This document shows, one piece after another, positions 15,800-23,440 of a stretch of 36,811 nucleotides of DNA. Location of the stretch: positions 1 through 36,811 of the forward strand of contig JAUWNU010000008.1 of the NCBI GenBank assembly GCA_030612505.1. The letters run 5' to 3'. This DNA comes from Methanomassiliicoccales archaeon. GTDB taxonomy: Archaea; Thermoplasmatota; Thermoplasmata; SG8-5. Every line of letters starts with the position of its first letter. Positions within the stretch are counted from its first letter, which is position 1. Made by a program: the position numbers and the translations under genes. The notes beneath the pieces are model-generated. The model saw nothing but the letters and a program-made list of their open reading frames with translations. It was not told the origin of the DNA and made no database searches.

Positions 15800-18376
15800 T
15801 CATGATTCTTCCTCCAGATATAGGTCCATTATTTTTTCATATAGCTTAAAATCATCGCTCTTTGCAAATTGTTGGATGACGTCTTCGGGCAATTTCTCAA
15901 GCATGTCGTCCATGACTGCCAGTATCTTTGCCAGCTCTTCTTTATGCTTTGGGTCATGACCCTCTGATTCTGGAATTTTGCTAAGCTGCTGCTTCATCTT
16001 GGTCTCCACATCTAACAGAGTTGTTTTCATTTCATTATGCCGCTTTTCATATTCCACTTCCCGGGCCATTAATTCTTTCATTCTGGCCTCTATCTTCTGC
16101 TTCTCGGCCTGAACCTCGGAAAGCTCTGCTTCAAGGTTGCCAAGCTTACTGGCCATTCCCTGATTGCGCATTGTGTCAACTATTTCAGCCTCGGAGATGT
16201 TTCTTGCAACATCCACTGTCAAGCGGCCTCTTATTTTGCTGAGAGTACGATACTCTGGCTGGAAGTGACTGCCTCTTATGCTGATTATTCCTATTTCCAG
16301 AGAATTGCCAATCTCTCGAATATCGATTATGCCATCAAAGATTTCCTCAAGGGCAGCATTGATATTGGCATCATGTGCATCCCTCTCCATAAGTATGAAT
16401 GATGTAAAATCACGGTTCACCAGCTTGGCATGCATTGATTGAACAAAAGGATAAACAGTTTGGATATCAAAGAGCCGAAGGGCTGGAGAAATAGTCTCCA
16501 GAACAGCCATTGAAGTAACCTGGTCATTAATTTGGCGGAATGCATAGTCCATGCCCACACCCAGATGTGTGATATCCTTGGAAGTGCGGATTATTCCCTC
16601 CTCAATCTCCATACCCAGTACCTTGGAGTTTTTCTGACCGTACCAGTCCACGATTTGCAGGAGACCCCTATCAATAAGCCCTTTCCGGCTGAGGCCCTGC
16701 TCTGACATCCATTCTCCTACCTGTGTGGTATTGATTGACGATAATGCCAACAAAATTCCATGACCTTCTTTTTGGGCCTCCATGACCACGGGCTTCACAT
16801 AATCTATCGGCATCATAGAGGTGGATATCCAGACAAGGAATGAACGGCCCATTGGCAGTCCTCCGGCACTTATGGATTCTATGCCTGGCAGCCCAAGAGA
16901 GACTTTTTCATCATCATTGTCAAATGGTATTTCTTGACTGCCCTGTTCCTGACCAGATATTGATAAACCGCGGCCAGTCACTTTCATATCCAGCCTGGCT
17001 GTGCTGTATGCGCCGCCGGAAAATCCTGTAATTCTGAAGGTGGAACTTGCCTTGCCATGTTCGATTTTTCTTTCAATGAGAAGAGTGCCGTCGAAGACAT
17101 CGTCCAGAATGCCTACCTGGTCCTTTGTGTGCATATCTGGATTGATAAGTACCAGGCCAGTACATTTTGCATTCTTGAGCTTGGCTCTTACCGAACTAAG
17201 AAAATCATGTACCCGGTCATAACCTTCGGTTATGATAGTGGGAGAGACCATGTCCATCAGCAGTCGTTTGTGAGAATGCTCCTTTGCCTTTTTCAGTGCT
17301 ATATCTACCCCTACAGCCAGGTTTGTTAGATCATTGGAAACTTTTATCAGGGTGGGCATCTCGTCAATGCTGGTCACACGCTCGGTGTATCTGGAGTACC
17401 AGTCAACAAAGATTAAACGCTTTTCGGCATCTACTTGCTCCAAATTCAAGCCAGAAGACTCCAGCCCTCTCCTGATTTCAGAGGGTGAACACCTTGAGCT
17501 CACAATAATGGCACAGCCGCCTTTTTCCAGTCCCTTCCTCAAGAATGCTAGAGAAAGAACATCCTTCTCCACACCTGCTGGCCCCTTTAGAATAAGCGTA
17601 TCATCACGTTCTATTCCGTCCCTCAGCAGGCTGTCAATAGGCTCCACACCAAAGGTGGTAATGCCAGAAAGAGCTCCATTAAACAATCTGGTTAATATAC
17701 CCAATTCTGATGGTAAATCTCCATAGCCAGTAATCACCTGTTCAACAAGTGCGGTTGAAAGACCCATGTTCTCGGTTGCGGTAGATAATGCATCAACTGC
17801 AGCTCTCTGTCCAGTACCTTCAATGAACTCGAACCAGGCAGCATCATCCGAAACAGCTTCAAGTACGCTGCTTGCTTTGAGATGATTGACTATATGGTCT
17901 GTTGATTCAGGATTATCTTCAATGGATTTGGTAAATACCTGAAGAAATATTCTCTTTACCTTCTCTAAATCTTCAAAATTTTCCACACTAGCTACCGTAC
18001 CTGATGCACCAATTGCAAATATTTCCGGCAGAGCATTGACAATTTCAGCAATTTCATTCTCCATGTACTTTGCCTTGAAGGTTCTTACTGCTTGAACTAT
18101 ACGTGTATTAGATTCCTCTTTGCCTACAAATACCTCAAGATACTCGCCGATTGTGAAAACCATTGAGCCAAGGGCCATTATTACCTCTGGAGAATCTGGA
18201 AGAGCATCTGAATTAACAGAAAGGTCTTCAGTGATAATTAAGGGTTCAATGACAGGATGTTCCCTCTTGCAGCCAGCAATTACATTATCTATTTTCAATT
18301 CTAACAATAATGTCTTGTTATCCTGGAATATAGTTGCTAACAGGTCTGTTATCAGAGCGATACGGGTCGCGGCCAT
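15800..18376 (-). CDS. Large protein with two degenerate KaiC-like modules and a coiled coil
   Basis: The 858-residue protein has an unrecognised N-terminal helical domain (about 1-235), then two KaiC/RecA-like modules. The first (about 240-470) starts FGVEPIDSLLRDGI and keeps a P-loop-like GPAGVEKD in which the usual GK[ST] is altered. The second (about 490-720) starts LPGIESISAGGLPMGRSFL, with the P-loop replaced by ISTSMMPID. Both contain the parallel segments IFVDWYSRY / IVDWYGQKN and DLTNLAVGVDIALKK / DITHLGVGMDYAFRQ, so they are internal duplicates. A coiled coil (about 740-800) and an acidic tail follow. It is probably a non-hydrolysing partner of the intact KaiC protein encoded 28 bases upstream. 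Confidence 0.7.
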   Translation of the reverse strand: MAATRIALITDLLATIFQDNKTLLLELKIDNVIAGCKREHPVIEPLIITEDLSVNSDALPDSPEVIMALGSMVFTIGEYLEVFVGKEESNTRIVQAVRTFKAKYMENEIAEIVNALPEIFAIGASGTVASVENFEDLEKVKRIFLQVFTKSIEDNPESTDHIVNHLKASSVLEAVSDDAAWFEFIEGTGQRAAVDALSTATENMGLSTALVEQVITGYGDLPSELGILTRLFNGALSGITTFGVEPIDSLLRDGIERDDTLILKGPAGVEKDVLSLAFLRKGLEKGGCAIIVSSRCSPSEIRRGLESSGLNLEQVDAEKRLIFVDWYSRYTERVTSIDEMPTLIKVSNDLTNLAVGVDIALKKAKEHSHKRLLMDMVSPTIITEGYDRVHDFLSSVRAKLKNAKCTGLVLINPDMHTKDQVGILDDVFDGTLLIERKIEHGKASSTFRITGFSGGAYSTARLDMKVTGRGLSISGQEQGSQEIPFDNDDEKVSLGLPGIESISAGGLPMGRSFLVWISTSMMPIDYVKPVVMEAQKEGHGILLALSSINTTQVGEWMSEQGLSRKGLIDRGLLQIVDWYGQKNSKVLGMEIEEGIIRTSKDITHLGVGMDYAFRQINDQVTSMAVLETISPALRLFDIQTVYPFVQSMHAKLVNRDFTSFILMERDAHDANINAALEEIFDGIIDIREIGNSLEIGIISIRGSHFQPEYRTLSKIRGRLTVDVARNISEAEIVDTMRNQGMASKLGNLEAELSEVQAEKQKIEARMKELMAREVEYEKRHNEMKTTLLDVETKMKQQLSKIPESEGHDPKHKEELAKILAVMDDMLEKLPEDVIQQFAKSDDFKLYEKIMDLYLEEES

Positions 18377-18404
18377 TATGTCCCCCAGTCAGGCTGACCA
18401 CGGC

Positions 18405-19130
18405 TCAAAATACCTTGGACTCAGCTGACACATTTATTCCACTGGAGGTAATGAGCATTGGATGTTTCATGGTATCGTGCTTGGTGAATCTCATCTTCCT
18501 CACTGTTATGGTTCTCCGGAGTTCGCCTTTAACGTCCTCCAGGCCAAACACTATGAATGAATCCGCAATGAACTGTTCTATGCCGTATCTTGTGAGTTGC
18601 GCACCTTCAATGGACTCTGTAATAAGAAGTGAAGTGATATCTCTCTCTTTCAGAAAGCCAGCAAACTTGAATAATTCTCTCCTTAAAAGGCCTGGTGAAT
18701 CCTCGTAGTATAATCCCACGGCAGTAATTGAATCAAGGGCAAATCTCTTTGCACCAGTATAATCCATGAGGTTCTTCAAAAGCTCTATCAAAGCTTCAAA
18801 ACCGACTACACCCTCTTCCTCGGAGGCATTAACACGGCGCCTTACCTCTCCCAGATCCAGCAAGATAAACTTGCCAGATTCCTCATATTCCTTGATGTCC
18901 ATGCCATAGGCATCCATAGCCCGAGTAATGTTCTCACGGGGTTCCTCGAGTGTCAGGTATATGCCTGTTTCATCCTTATCTTTCACTCCATTGTAGATAT
19001 ACTGGATGGCCATCAAACTCTTGGCGCTACCTGCCGGTCCGCTGACAAGATTAACCGTATTCTCGGGAAAACCTCCGCTTATAAGTTCGTCCAGTCCTGG
19101 AATTCCTGTTGGTACCCTGCTTTTTATCAT
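18405..19130 (-). CDS. KaiC-family RecA-like ATPase, single domain
   Basis: The 241-residue protein has the canonical KaiC entry RVPTGIPGLDELISGGFPENTV, an intact Walker A (VSGPAGSAKSLMA), the catalytic glutamates in YLTLEEP and a Walker B-like FALDSITAVGL. Family segments LFKFAGFLKERDITSLLITE and FIVFGLEDVKGELRRTITVRKMR follow. Single-domain archaeal KaiC proteins are thought to act in signalling rather than in a clock. The start ATG overlaps the upstream stop as ATGA and has GGTGAT at 19134-19139 as ribosome site, so it is translationally coupled to the 82-residue gene. It lacks the second domain of cyanobacterial KaiC. Confidence 0.88.
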   Translation of the reverse strand: MIKSRVPTGIPGLDELISGGFPENTVNLVSGPAGSAKSLMAIQYIYNGVKDKDETGIYLTLEEPRENITRAMDAYGMDIKEYEESGKFILLDLGEVRRRVNASEEEGVVGFEALIELLKNLMDYTGAKRFALDSITAVGLYYEDSPGLLRRELFKFAGFLKERDITSLLITESIEGAQLTRYGIEQFIADSFIVFGLEDVKGELRRTITVRKMRFTKHDTMKHPMLITSSGINVSAESKVF

Positions 19131-19375
19131 GTAATCACCATGTTTACGTTATTAACGAATTTTCTGATGTTTATTATTACTTCATTGGTCTCATCTGCAA
19201 GGAAGAACGGTAGGACAGTTTTCAAACGGCCCAGAAGCACAATGGCTTCGTCCTGAGATATTGCTTCAAGATTAATTCCCAGGTCTTTGGTCTGCTTGGA
19301 AAGAATATAGACGCTCATTCGCCCAAGCGAACTACGTTCCATTACTTCCAATATGCCAGTGCCCAGCTCATTCAT
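19127..19375 (-). CDS. Small unrecognised protein coupled to KaiC
   Basis: The 82-residue protein (MNELGTGILEVMERSSLGRM...) is mostly helical with hydrophobic patches (DEAIVLLGRLKTVLPFFLAD) and has no Cys pair or membrane segment. It overlaps the KaiC start by four bases and is one base from the upstream gene, with GGCGAT as a possible ribosome site. Its position suggests a KaiC partner or regulator. I do not recognise a family. Confidence 0.65.
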   Translation of the reverse strand: MNELGTGILEVMERSSLGRMSVYILSKQTKDLGINLEAISQDEAIVLLGRLKTVLPFFLADETNEVIINIRKFVNNVNMVIT

Positions 19376-19376
19376 C

Positions 19377-19796
19377 TCAATCGCCTAATATCCCCAACCG
19401 GCTTAACTCTCCAAGTATTAATTGAGCGCGTTCATCCTCGAAACAGCTCTTGACAGATGTAGTGACCATTACCTGGGCAGTTGCCTTACCAAATGCGGTG
19501 ACAAGTGAAGTGTTCAGCATAGCTAATGATTTGGATGGATTTTCCTTCTCGAAATCACTCTCACCCATATTGATTATGTTCTTAGCCATCTGTGGCCCTA
19601 TAGCTTTGCCTAGGGTCTTATACAATTCACGATATATTTGCTCCGCAGAGCTTGCGTCTAGCACTTCCAAAGTATGCCCCCACAACCGTTTAAATGCGAC
19701 AAGTAATAATGATATATATGTATTTGGTACAGATAATGACATGGGTACACAGGATTGGAGTCCAAAAGTTGTGGAGTGAACCTCATCAGTGGACAA
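19377..19796 (-). CDS. Unrecognised helical protein heading the KaiC operon
   Basis: The frame gives up to 139 residues. The region SAEQIYRELYKTLGKAIGPQMAKNIINMG...KATAQVMVTTSVKSCFEDERA is helical and conserved-looking, but I cannot name it. The start is uncertain: TTG at 19796 gives the full length, ATG at 19742 a 121-residue form lacking a poorly conserved-looking N-terminus. A TATA-like CTTATAATG on this strand near 19815-19822 favours a start close to 19796. Gene order suggests co-expression with the KaiC pair. Confidence 0.6.
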   Translation of the reverse strand: MSTDEVHSTTFGLQSCVPMSLSVPNTYISLLLVAFKRLWGHTLEVLDASSAEQIYRELYKTLGKAIGPQMAKNIINMGESDFEKENPSKSLAMLNTSLVTAFGKATAQVMVTTSVKSCFEDERAQLILGELSRLGILGD

Positions 19797-19883
19797 TTAG
19801 AATAGAGACTACATTATAAGGGTGAAGCATGACAAAGGGTAAAAAAACAGACTCTAATTGAAAAACGCTAATATATTATTCTT

Positions 19884-19928
19884 GACTAATTCATTAATGT
19901 TAGCTTAATAGAATTTCATGAATTAGTC
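19884..19928. repeat. Inverted repeat 1 beside the attachment site
   Basis: GACTAATTCAT (19884-19894) and ATGAATTAGTC (19918-19928) form a perfect 11-base inverted repeat around a 23-base spacer. It lies outside the integrated element, if the tRNA remnant marks its edge, and next to a second inverted repeat of similar geometry. Confidence 0.6.
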
Positions 19929-19932
19929 CAGT

Positions 19933-19982
19933 GCCCATTATCTTTTGATTCTAAACTATTATAAACAAAAAAGATAATGGGC
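19933..19982. repeat. Inverted repeat 2 overlapping the tRNA remnant
   Basis: GCCCATTATCTTTT (19933-19946) and AAAAGATAATGGGC (19969-19982) form a perfect 14-base inverted repeat with a 22-base spacer. The right arm overlaps the acceptor end of the tRNA remnant and its T-rich terminator (read leftward). The left arm may be a second, partial copy of the tRNA end, or the repeat could be a recombinase/accessory protein site. Confidence 0.6.
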
Positions 19983-19998
19983 CCATCCAGATTTGAAC
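19978..19998 (-). other. Probable attachment site: 3' fragment of a tRNA gene
   Basis: Read leftward, the sequence is TTCAAAT (T loop), CTGGA (3' half of T stem), TGGGCCC (3' half of acceptor) and A (discriminator), then a T-rich terminator. The 5' half of the T stem does not pair (expected TCCAG, seen ATGCG), so the rest of the tRNA is missing here. Such a remnant next to an integrase gene is the signature of an element integrated into a tRNA gene, with the integrated DNA lying to the right. The intact tRNA would begin GGGCCCA. A second copy was not found in the window. Confidence 0.65.
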
Positions 19999-20023
19999 GC
20001 ATGGCAGTACAAGTACCCTCTTA

Positions 20024-20056
20024 TTTTATATACTTTTCACCCCTTTTCCTACCTTA
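20024..20056 (+). promoter_or_regulatory. TATA promoter of the first integrase (leaderless)
   Basis: TTTTATATA at 20024-20032 is centred 28 bases before the ATG at 20056. A pyrimidine-rich stretch without ribosome site lies between. This spacing decides the start within a longer open frame beginning at 19993. Confidence 0.6.
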
Positions 20057-21357
20057 TGTCAGAAAAAAAGAGAACTTACAAAACCATATTAGCAGAGAAT
20101 CCGGACATAAAAAGATGGCACTCAAACATGTCTCAAGGTTCTGAAATAACAGCAGATGTTAACCTAAGGCGCTTAATGGCATTTTGTAGGGAGATTGGCA
20201 TAACTCACAATGAAATAATCCAGAAGAAATCGAAAGAAGTTCACAACATATTCATCGACTATGTAGCAGACAAGAGCAAGGAAATAAACAAAAAGAGCGG
20301 CAGACCTTATGCAGGCTCTTACATAGAATCAACAATTAAAGCTGTCAAATCCTGGCTATCATTCAATGATATAGAAATCAAGAAAGTAAAGGTTCGAAGA
20401 GCAACAGATCGCCCTACCCTGGATAATGAAATAATCCCAACCCAGGCAGAATTGAAGCGGATATTCTTATCAGCAACAATGAGAGATAGGGTTTCCTGTG
20501 CATTGCTTGCACATTCTGGACTTCGGCCAGAATCACTGGGCAATTACAAAGGAACTGACGGTCTCCGAGTCTCAGACTTTCCAGAAATGGTAATTGAAGG
20601 AAATACAGTTAAGTTTGAAGTTCAACCAACAAAGGTAAACATCAGGCCACAGCTATCAAAGGCACGCCACCAGTATTTTACATTTTTAAGTGAAGAAGGC
20701 TGCGAGTATCTTAAAACCTATCTGGAATATCGTATTGCCCAGGGCGAGACCATGACTCCCGACACTGATATTATCTCACCCAAAACGCATTTTAAAGCAT
20801 TCGTTACAACAATAAAGATAGGAGATGGAGTACGAAACGCTATCCGCAAGGCAGGGTTCAGACAACGCCCATATGTGTTACGCTCATACTTCGATACTCA
20901 ATTCATGGTAGCTGAAAGCAAGGGCAAGATACCGAATCAATACAGAATGTTCTTCATGGGGCATGTTGGAAACATGGAAGCTAGATATACAACTAACAAG
21001 AAAAGATTTCCAAATGAGGTAATTGAAGACATGCGAGAAGCCTACAAACGCGCCCAGCCATTTATCCAAACAGAGAAACAAGGACCAACCGAGGACCAGA
21101 TCAGCCGGAGTACGCGCAGGCAGGTGCTAATGATGATGGGATTCAGTGCTGACGAACTAGATAAAATTAAACCGGAAGAAATGAGCGATGAAGAAGTCCA
21201 GAAATTAATAAGAGAAAAAATGACAGCTGCAATGTTCAACAATGGCAACTCCCAGAAGGTCATAACTGAGACAGAGGTGGAGAAATATCTGTCTGAAGGT
21301 TGGCAATATGTCGATAAGATGGGCTCTGGAAAGGTTATTGTGAGGTTGCCTCGGTAA
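20056..21357 (+). CDS. Tyrosine recombinase / integrase 1
   Basis: This 433-residue site-specific recombinase has an N-terminal SAM-like core-binding domain (NLRRLMAFCREIG ... YIESTIKAVKSWLSF) and a catalytic domain. The catalytic residues seen are Arg in LLAHSGLRPESL, the second box RPYVLRSYFDTQF (Tyr replaces the usual His before LR), His in FMGHVGNMEARYTTN and the nucleophile Tyr in that same segment. A C-terminal extension of about 110 residues ends YLSEGWQYVDKMGSGKVIVRL. The gene begins 58 bases from the tRNA remnant, the usual position of an integrase relative to its att site. Start 20056 is supported by the TATA box. Confidence 0.88.
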   Translation: MSEKKRTYKTILAENPDIKRWHSNMSQGSEITADVNLRRLMAFCREIGITHNEIIQKKSKEVHNIFIDYVADKSKEINKKSGRPYAGSYIESTIKAVKSWLSFNDIEIKKVKVRRATDRPTLDNEIIPTQAELKRIFLSATMRDRVSCALLAHSGLRPESLGNYKGTDGLRVSDFPEMVIEGNTVKFEVQPTKVNIRPQLSKARHQYFTFLSEEGCEYLKTYLEYRIAQGETMTPDTDIISPKTHFKAFVTTIKIGDGVRNAIRKAGFRQRPYVLRSYFDTQFMVAESKGKIPNQYRMFFMGHVGNMEARYTTNKKRFPNEVIEDMREAYKRAQPFIQTEKQGPTEDQISRSTRRQVLMMMGFSADELDKIKPEEMSDEEVQKLIREKMTAAMFNNGNSQKVITETEVEKYLSEGWQYVDKMGSGKVIVRLPR

Positions 21358-21389
21358 TCAAATAGGTATTTCTATGTCACCCCCAGTTC

Positions 21390-22388
21390 ATGACAAAAAC
21401 ACCCAAAAAACCTGGACGCCCGAAAAAACACCCAATGCACAAACCAGACTGGAACGCCAATCCATATGGAAGATATCCAACAACATCCCAAGTAACCAAG
21501 TACCTGGAAAGAACCCAGCATTACTATGCTCCCATAACCCAAAAAGGCAGAAACAGAAAGCTCAAACTAATAGTAAGACAAATTGAAGAACTTGGAGCAG
21601 AGAACAACGTTTTAAAGTGGAATAGAGACGACATCTTGAGATGGAAGGCAGATATAGACCAGAGACTTGATTATGCCACTAAAAGCAAGTACTGGCGCAT
21701 GCTAAGAGATTTCCTGGACTTCTACAAGGTTACAATTATTGAAGACATGCTTCAAAACAAGGAAATCAGAATGCCCCAAGTTCCACCCAAGGAAATAATA
21801 ACATTGGAAGAAGAAACAATATGGCAGATATATCAATCAACATTAGAGATCGAAGGCTGGAAAGGAGATGTTCTAAGATTCTTAACAATGGCATATCCAT
21901 ACACAGGACTTCGGCCTAGTGAGATGAGAACCCTGCAATACGAAGACATAGACATGAAAACTGGGATCTTCCAAGTATCCACGCCGAAAGGAGCAGAAAT
22001 CTATGGAAGAAAACGAACAGTAGGCATTCCACAAAAAATCAGAAATGAGTGGATATGGTTCATGAAAATGAGAAAATACTTTCTACAGAATAACGGACTA
22101 CCAGAGGACTTCAAATGGCTAATACCATACCAGGCAAGATATGAAATAACCTGCTGGCAAGAAGGCAAATGGAACCGTATAAAGCGAGAGCTCAACCAGC
22201 TCAGCGGAATAGACTTCAGATGGAAGGATTACCGTTCAAGTTTCTGTCAAATGGCAATTGACAAAGGAGCTAATCTCCAGGCAGTATCGAAGATAATGGG
22301 CCATAAGACTACGGCAACTACTGAGAGCTACTATGGGAGAATAAGAGACGATGATGCAATCCATGAGATTGAAAGGGTGTTTGGGTAG
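21390..22388 (+). CDS. Tyrosine recombinase / integrase 2
   Basis: The 332-residue protein is a second, distantly related recombinase. It starts with a basic, AT-hook-like stretch (KTPKKPGRPKKHP), then a core-binding domain and a catalytic domain with Arg in YTGLRPSEMRTL, Lys in STPKGAEI, the second box DFRWKDYRSSFCQ, His in IMGHKTTATTESYYG and the Tyr nucleophile in that segment. It follows the first recombinase by 32 bases on the same strand. Tandem recombinases of this type occur in some transposon-like and integrative elements. No separate ribosome site is obvious. Confidence 0.88.
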   Translation: MTKTPKKPGRPKKHPMHKPDWNANPYGRYPTTSQVTKYLERTQHYYAPITQKGRNRKLKLIVRQIEELGAENNVLKWNRDDILRWKADIDQRLDYATKSKYWRMLRDFLDFYKVTIIEDMLQNKEIRMPQVPPKEIITLEEETIWQIYQSTLEIEGWKGDVLRFLTMAYPYTGLRPSEMRTLQYEDIDMKTGIFQVSTPKGAEIYGRKRTVGIPQKIRNEWIWFMKMRKYFLQNNGLPEDFKWLIPYQARYEITCWQEGKWNRIKRELNQLSGIDFRWKDYRSSFCQMAIDKGANLQAVSKIMGHKTTATTESYYGRIRDDDAIHEIERVFG

Positions 22389-22391
22389 TTA

Positions 22392-22409
22392 TTTCCGACC
22401 GGTCGGAAA
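22392..22409. promoter_or_regulatory. Perfect 18-base palindrome, probable operator
   Basis: TTTCCGACCGGTCGGAAA begins four bases after the integrase 2 stop. A further half-site TTCCGACC lies near 22430, just after a TATA-like TTTAAATA (22419-22426). A palindrome plus half-site flanking a promoter suggests an operator for the downstream transcript; a terminator is less likely because no T run follows. Confidence 0.5.
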
Positions 22410-22530
22410 CTCCGCCTCTTTAAATACAGTTCCGACCCCTTTGGCGATATATTAAAGTCATAATCCTTCAAAAAATGCAGGATTGTGATCATAATGCACG
22501 CAAACCTCATGTGTTCACGATTGCTACCCA

Positions 22531-22565
22531 TTTGTCTCCATTTGTCTACTATGTCATCGACAAAC
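22531..22565 (+). repeat. AbiE operator repeat, copy 1
   Basis: This 35-base unit begins TTTGTCTCCATTTGTC and ends GACAAAC, and recurs at 22605-22639 with 34 of 35 bases the same. Each unit has two direct TTTGTC half-sites and an inverted GACAAA half-site. Known AbiEi proteins repress their own promoter through inverted repeats, so this is a probable antitoxin binding site. Confidence 0.6.
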
Positions 22566-22604
22566 GGCACTTTATTGGTAGAAAACTTAATATTCTACTA
22601 CTTG

Positions 22605-22639
22605 TTTGTCTCCGTTTGTCTACTATGTCATCGACAAAC
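22605..22639 (+). repeat. AbiE operator repeat, copy 2, covering the start codon
   Basis: The second copy contains a 7-base inverted repeat GTTTGTC (22614-22620) / GACAAAC (22633-22639) whose 12-base spacer holds the ATG at 22625. A TATA-like TTAATATT (22587-22594) lies between the two copies, so bound antitoxin could block both promoter and start. Confidence 0.6.
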
Positions 22640-23440
22640 AGCAACAAAGAGGTAAGACTTACCACCAATGAACAGAGGGTTTACATCGAAGTGCTGAAAA
22701 ACAAGGTCAGCACACTCAAAGATGTTACAGAGGTAACTGGAAATTATCATACCTCCAGAGATACGATGTCGCGCCTGGTTAGCAAGGGCTATGCCCTCCG
22801 GGTTCACAGAGGATATTATGCAGGCATACCTCCTGAATACCTAAATACAAATTATGAAATTGATCGTTATGTCATAGCCCATAAGGTGAGCAATCTTGAT
22901 GGTACTCTAGCATACCACTCAGCCCTGGAACTTCATGGGGTAGCCCAATCATATTTTAACACAGTATACTACCTTAGACAAAAGCCCCTGAAAACCTTCA
23001 GATTCCAGGGAATCGAGTACAGATATCTGAGGTCCGAAAAGCTGTTCGGCTTAACCCAAATCATGCGCGAAGGGATCCCTCTACCTGTCACAGATAAAGA
23101 ACGAACATTTCTGGATTGCATCAGAAGACAGGATTATTGTGGCGGACTGGAAGAAATGTTGAAGAGCCTTTCCACTTTCCATACGTTAGATGTCCAGAAA
23201 CTGGACAAATATCTCAATAAATATAATGAGCAAAGCCTGTTACATAAAGCCGGCTTTGTCCTATCATTGATGCAAGACGAAATGAGAATCCCAGAAAGTT
23301 ATCTGACCCAGCTGAGAAAAAAATTGAAGGAAAAAACATACTATCTGGAGCCAAGAGCCAAATCTGGAAGTGGGCAGTTGGTCAGTGGCTGGAATATCAT
23401 AGTTCCCAAGAATCTCGAAGAGGTGATGCGCTTTGCCTAG
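22625..23440 (+). CDS. abiEi: AbiEi-family antitoxin of a type IV toxin-antitoxin pair
   Basis: The 271-residue protein has an N-terminal winged helix (VYIEVLKNKVSTLKDVTEVTGN...DTMSRLVSKGYALRVHRGYYAGIPP) that is characteristic of AbiEi, followed by the AbiEi C-terminal domain (DRYVIAHKVSNLDGTLAYHSALELHGVAQ ... VTDKERTFLDCIRRQDYCGGLEE). It neutralises the partner toxin and represses its own operon. The start at 22625 fits the family; an in-frame ATG at 22475, itself 27 bases after a TATA-like GATATATTA, would add 50 unrelated-looking residues and cannot be ruled out. The stop overlaps the toxin start. Confidence 0.82.
   Translation: MSSTNSNKEVRLTTNEQRVYIEVLKNKVSTLKDVTEVTGNYHTSRDTMSRLVSKGYALRVHRGYYAGIPPEYLNTNYEIDRYVIAHKVSNLDGTLAYHSALELHGVAQSYFNTVYYLRQKPLKTFRFQGIEYRYLRSEKLFGLTQIMREGIPLPVTDKERTFLDCIRRQDYCGGLEEMLKSLSTFHTLDVQKLDKYLNKYNEQSLLHKAGFVLSLMQDEMRIPESYLTQLRKKLKEKTYYLEPRAKSGSGQLVSGWNIIVPKNLEEVMRFA

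Noticed and set aside
22531-22639. Start of a CRISPR array
   Set aside because: Only two copies of the 35-base unit, 39 bases apart, with promoter-like sequence between and a start codon inside; operator repeats fit better.
22551-22655. 34-codon frame starting in operator copy 1
   Set aside because: It probably reflects the duplication of the antitoxin start region; no family, no ribosome site.
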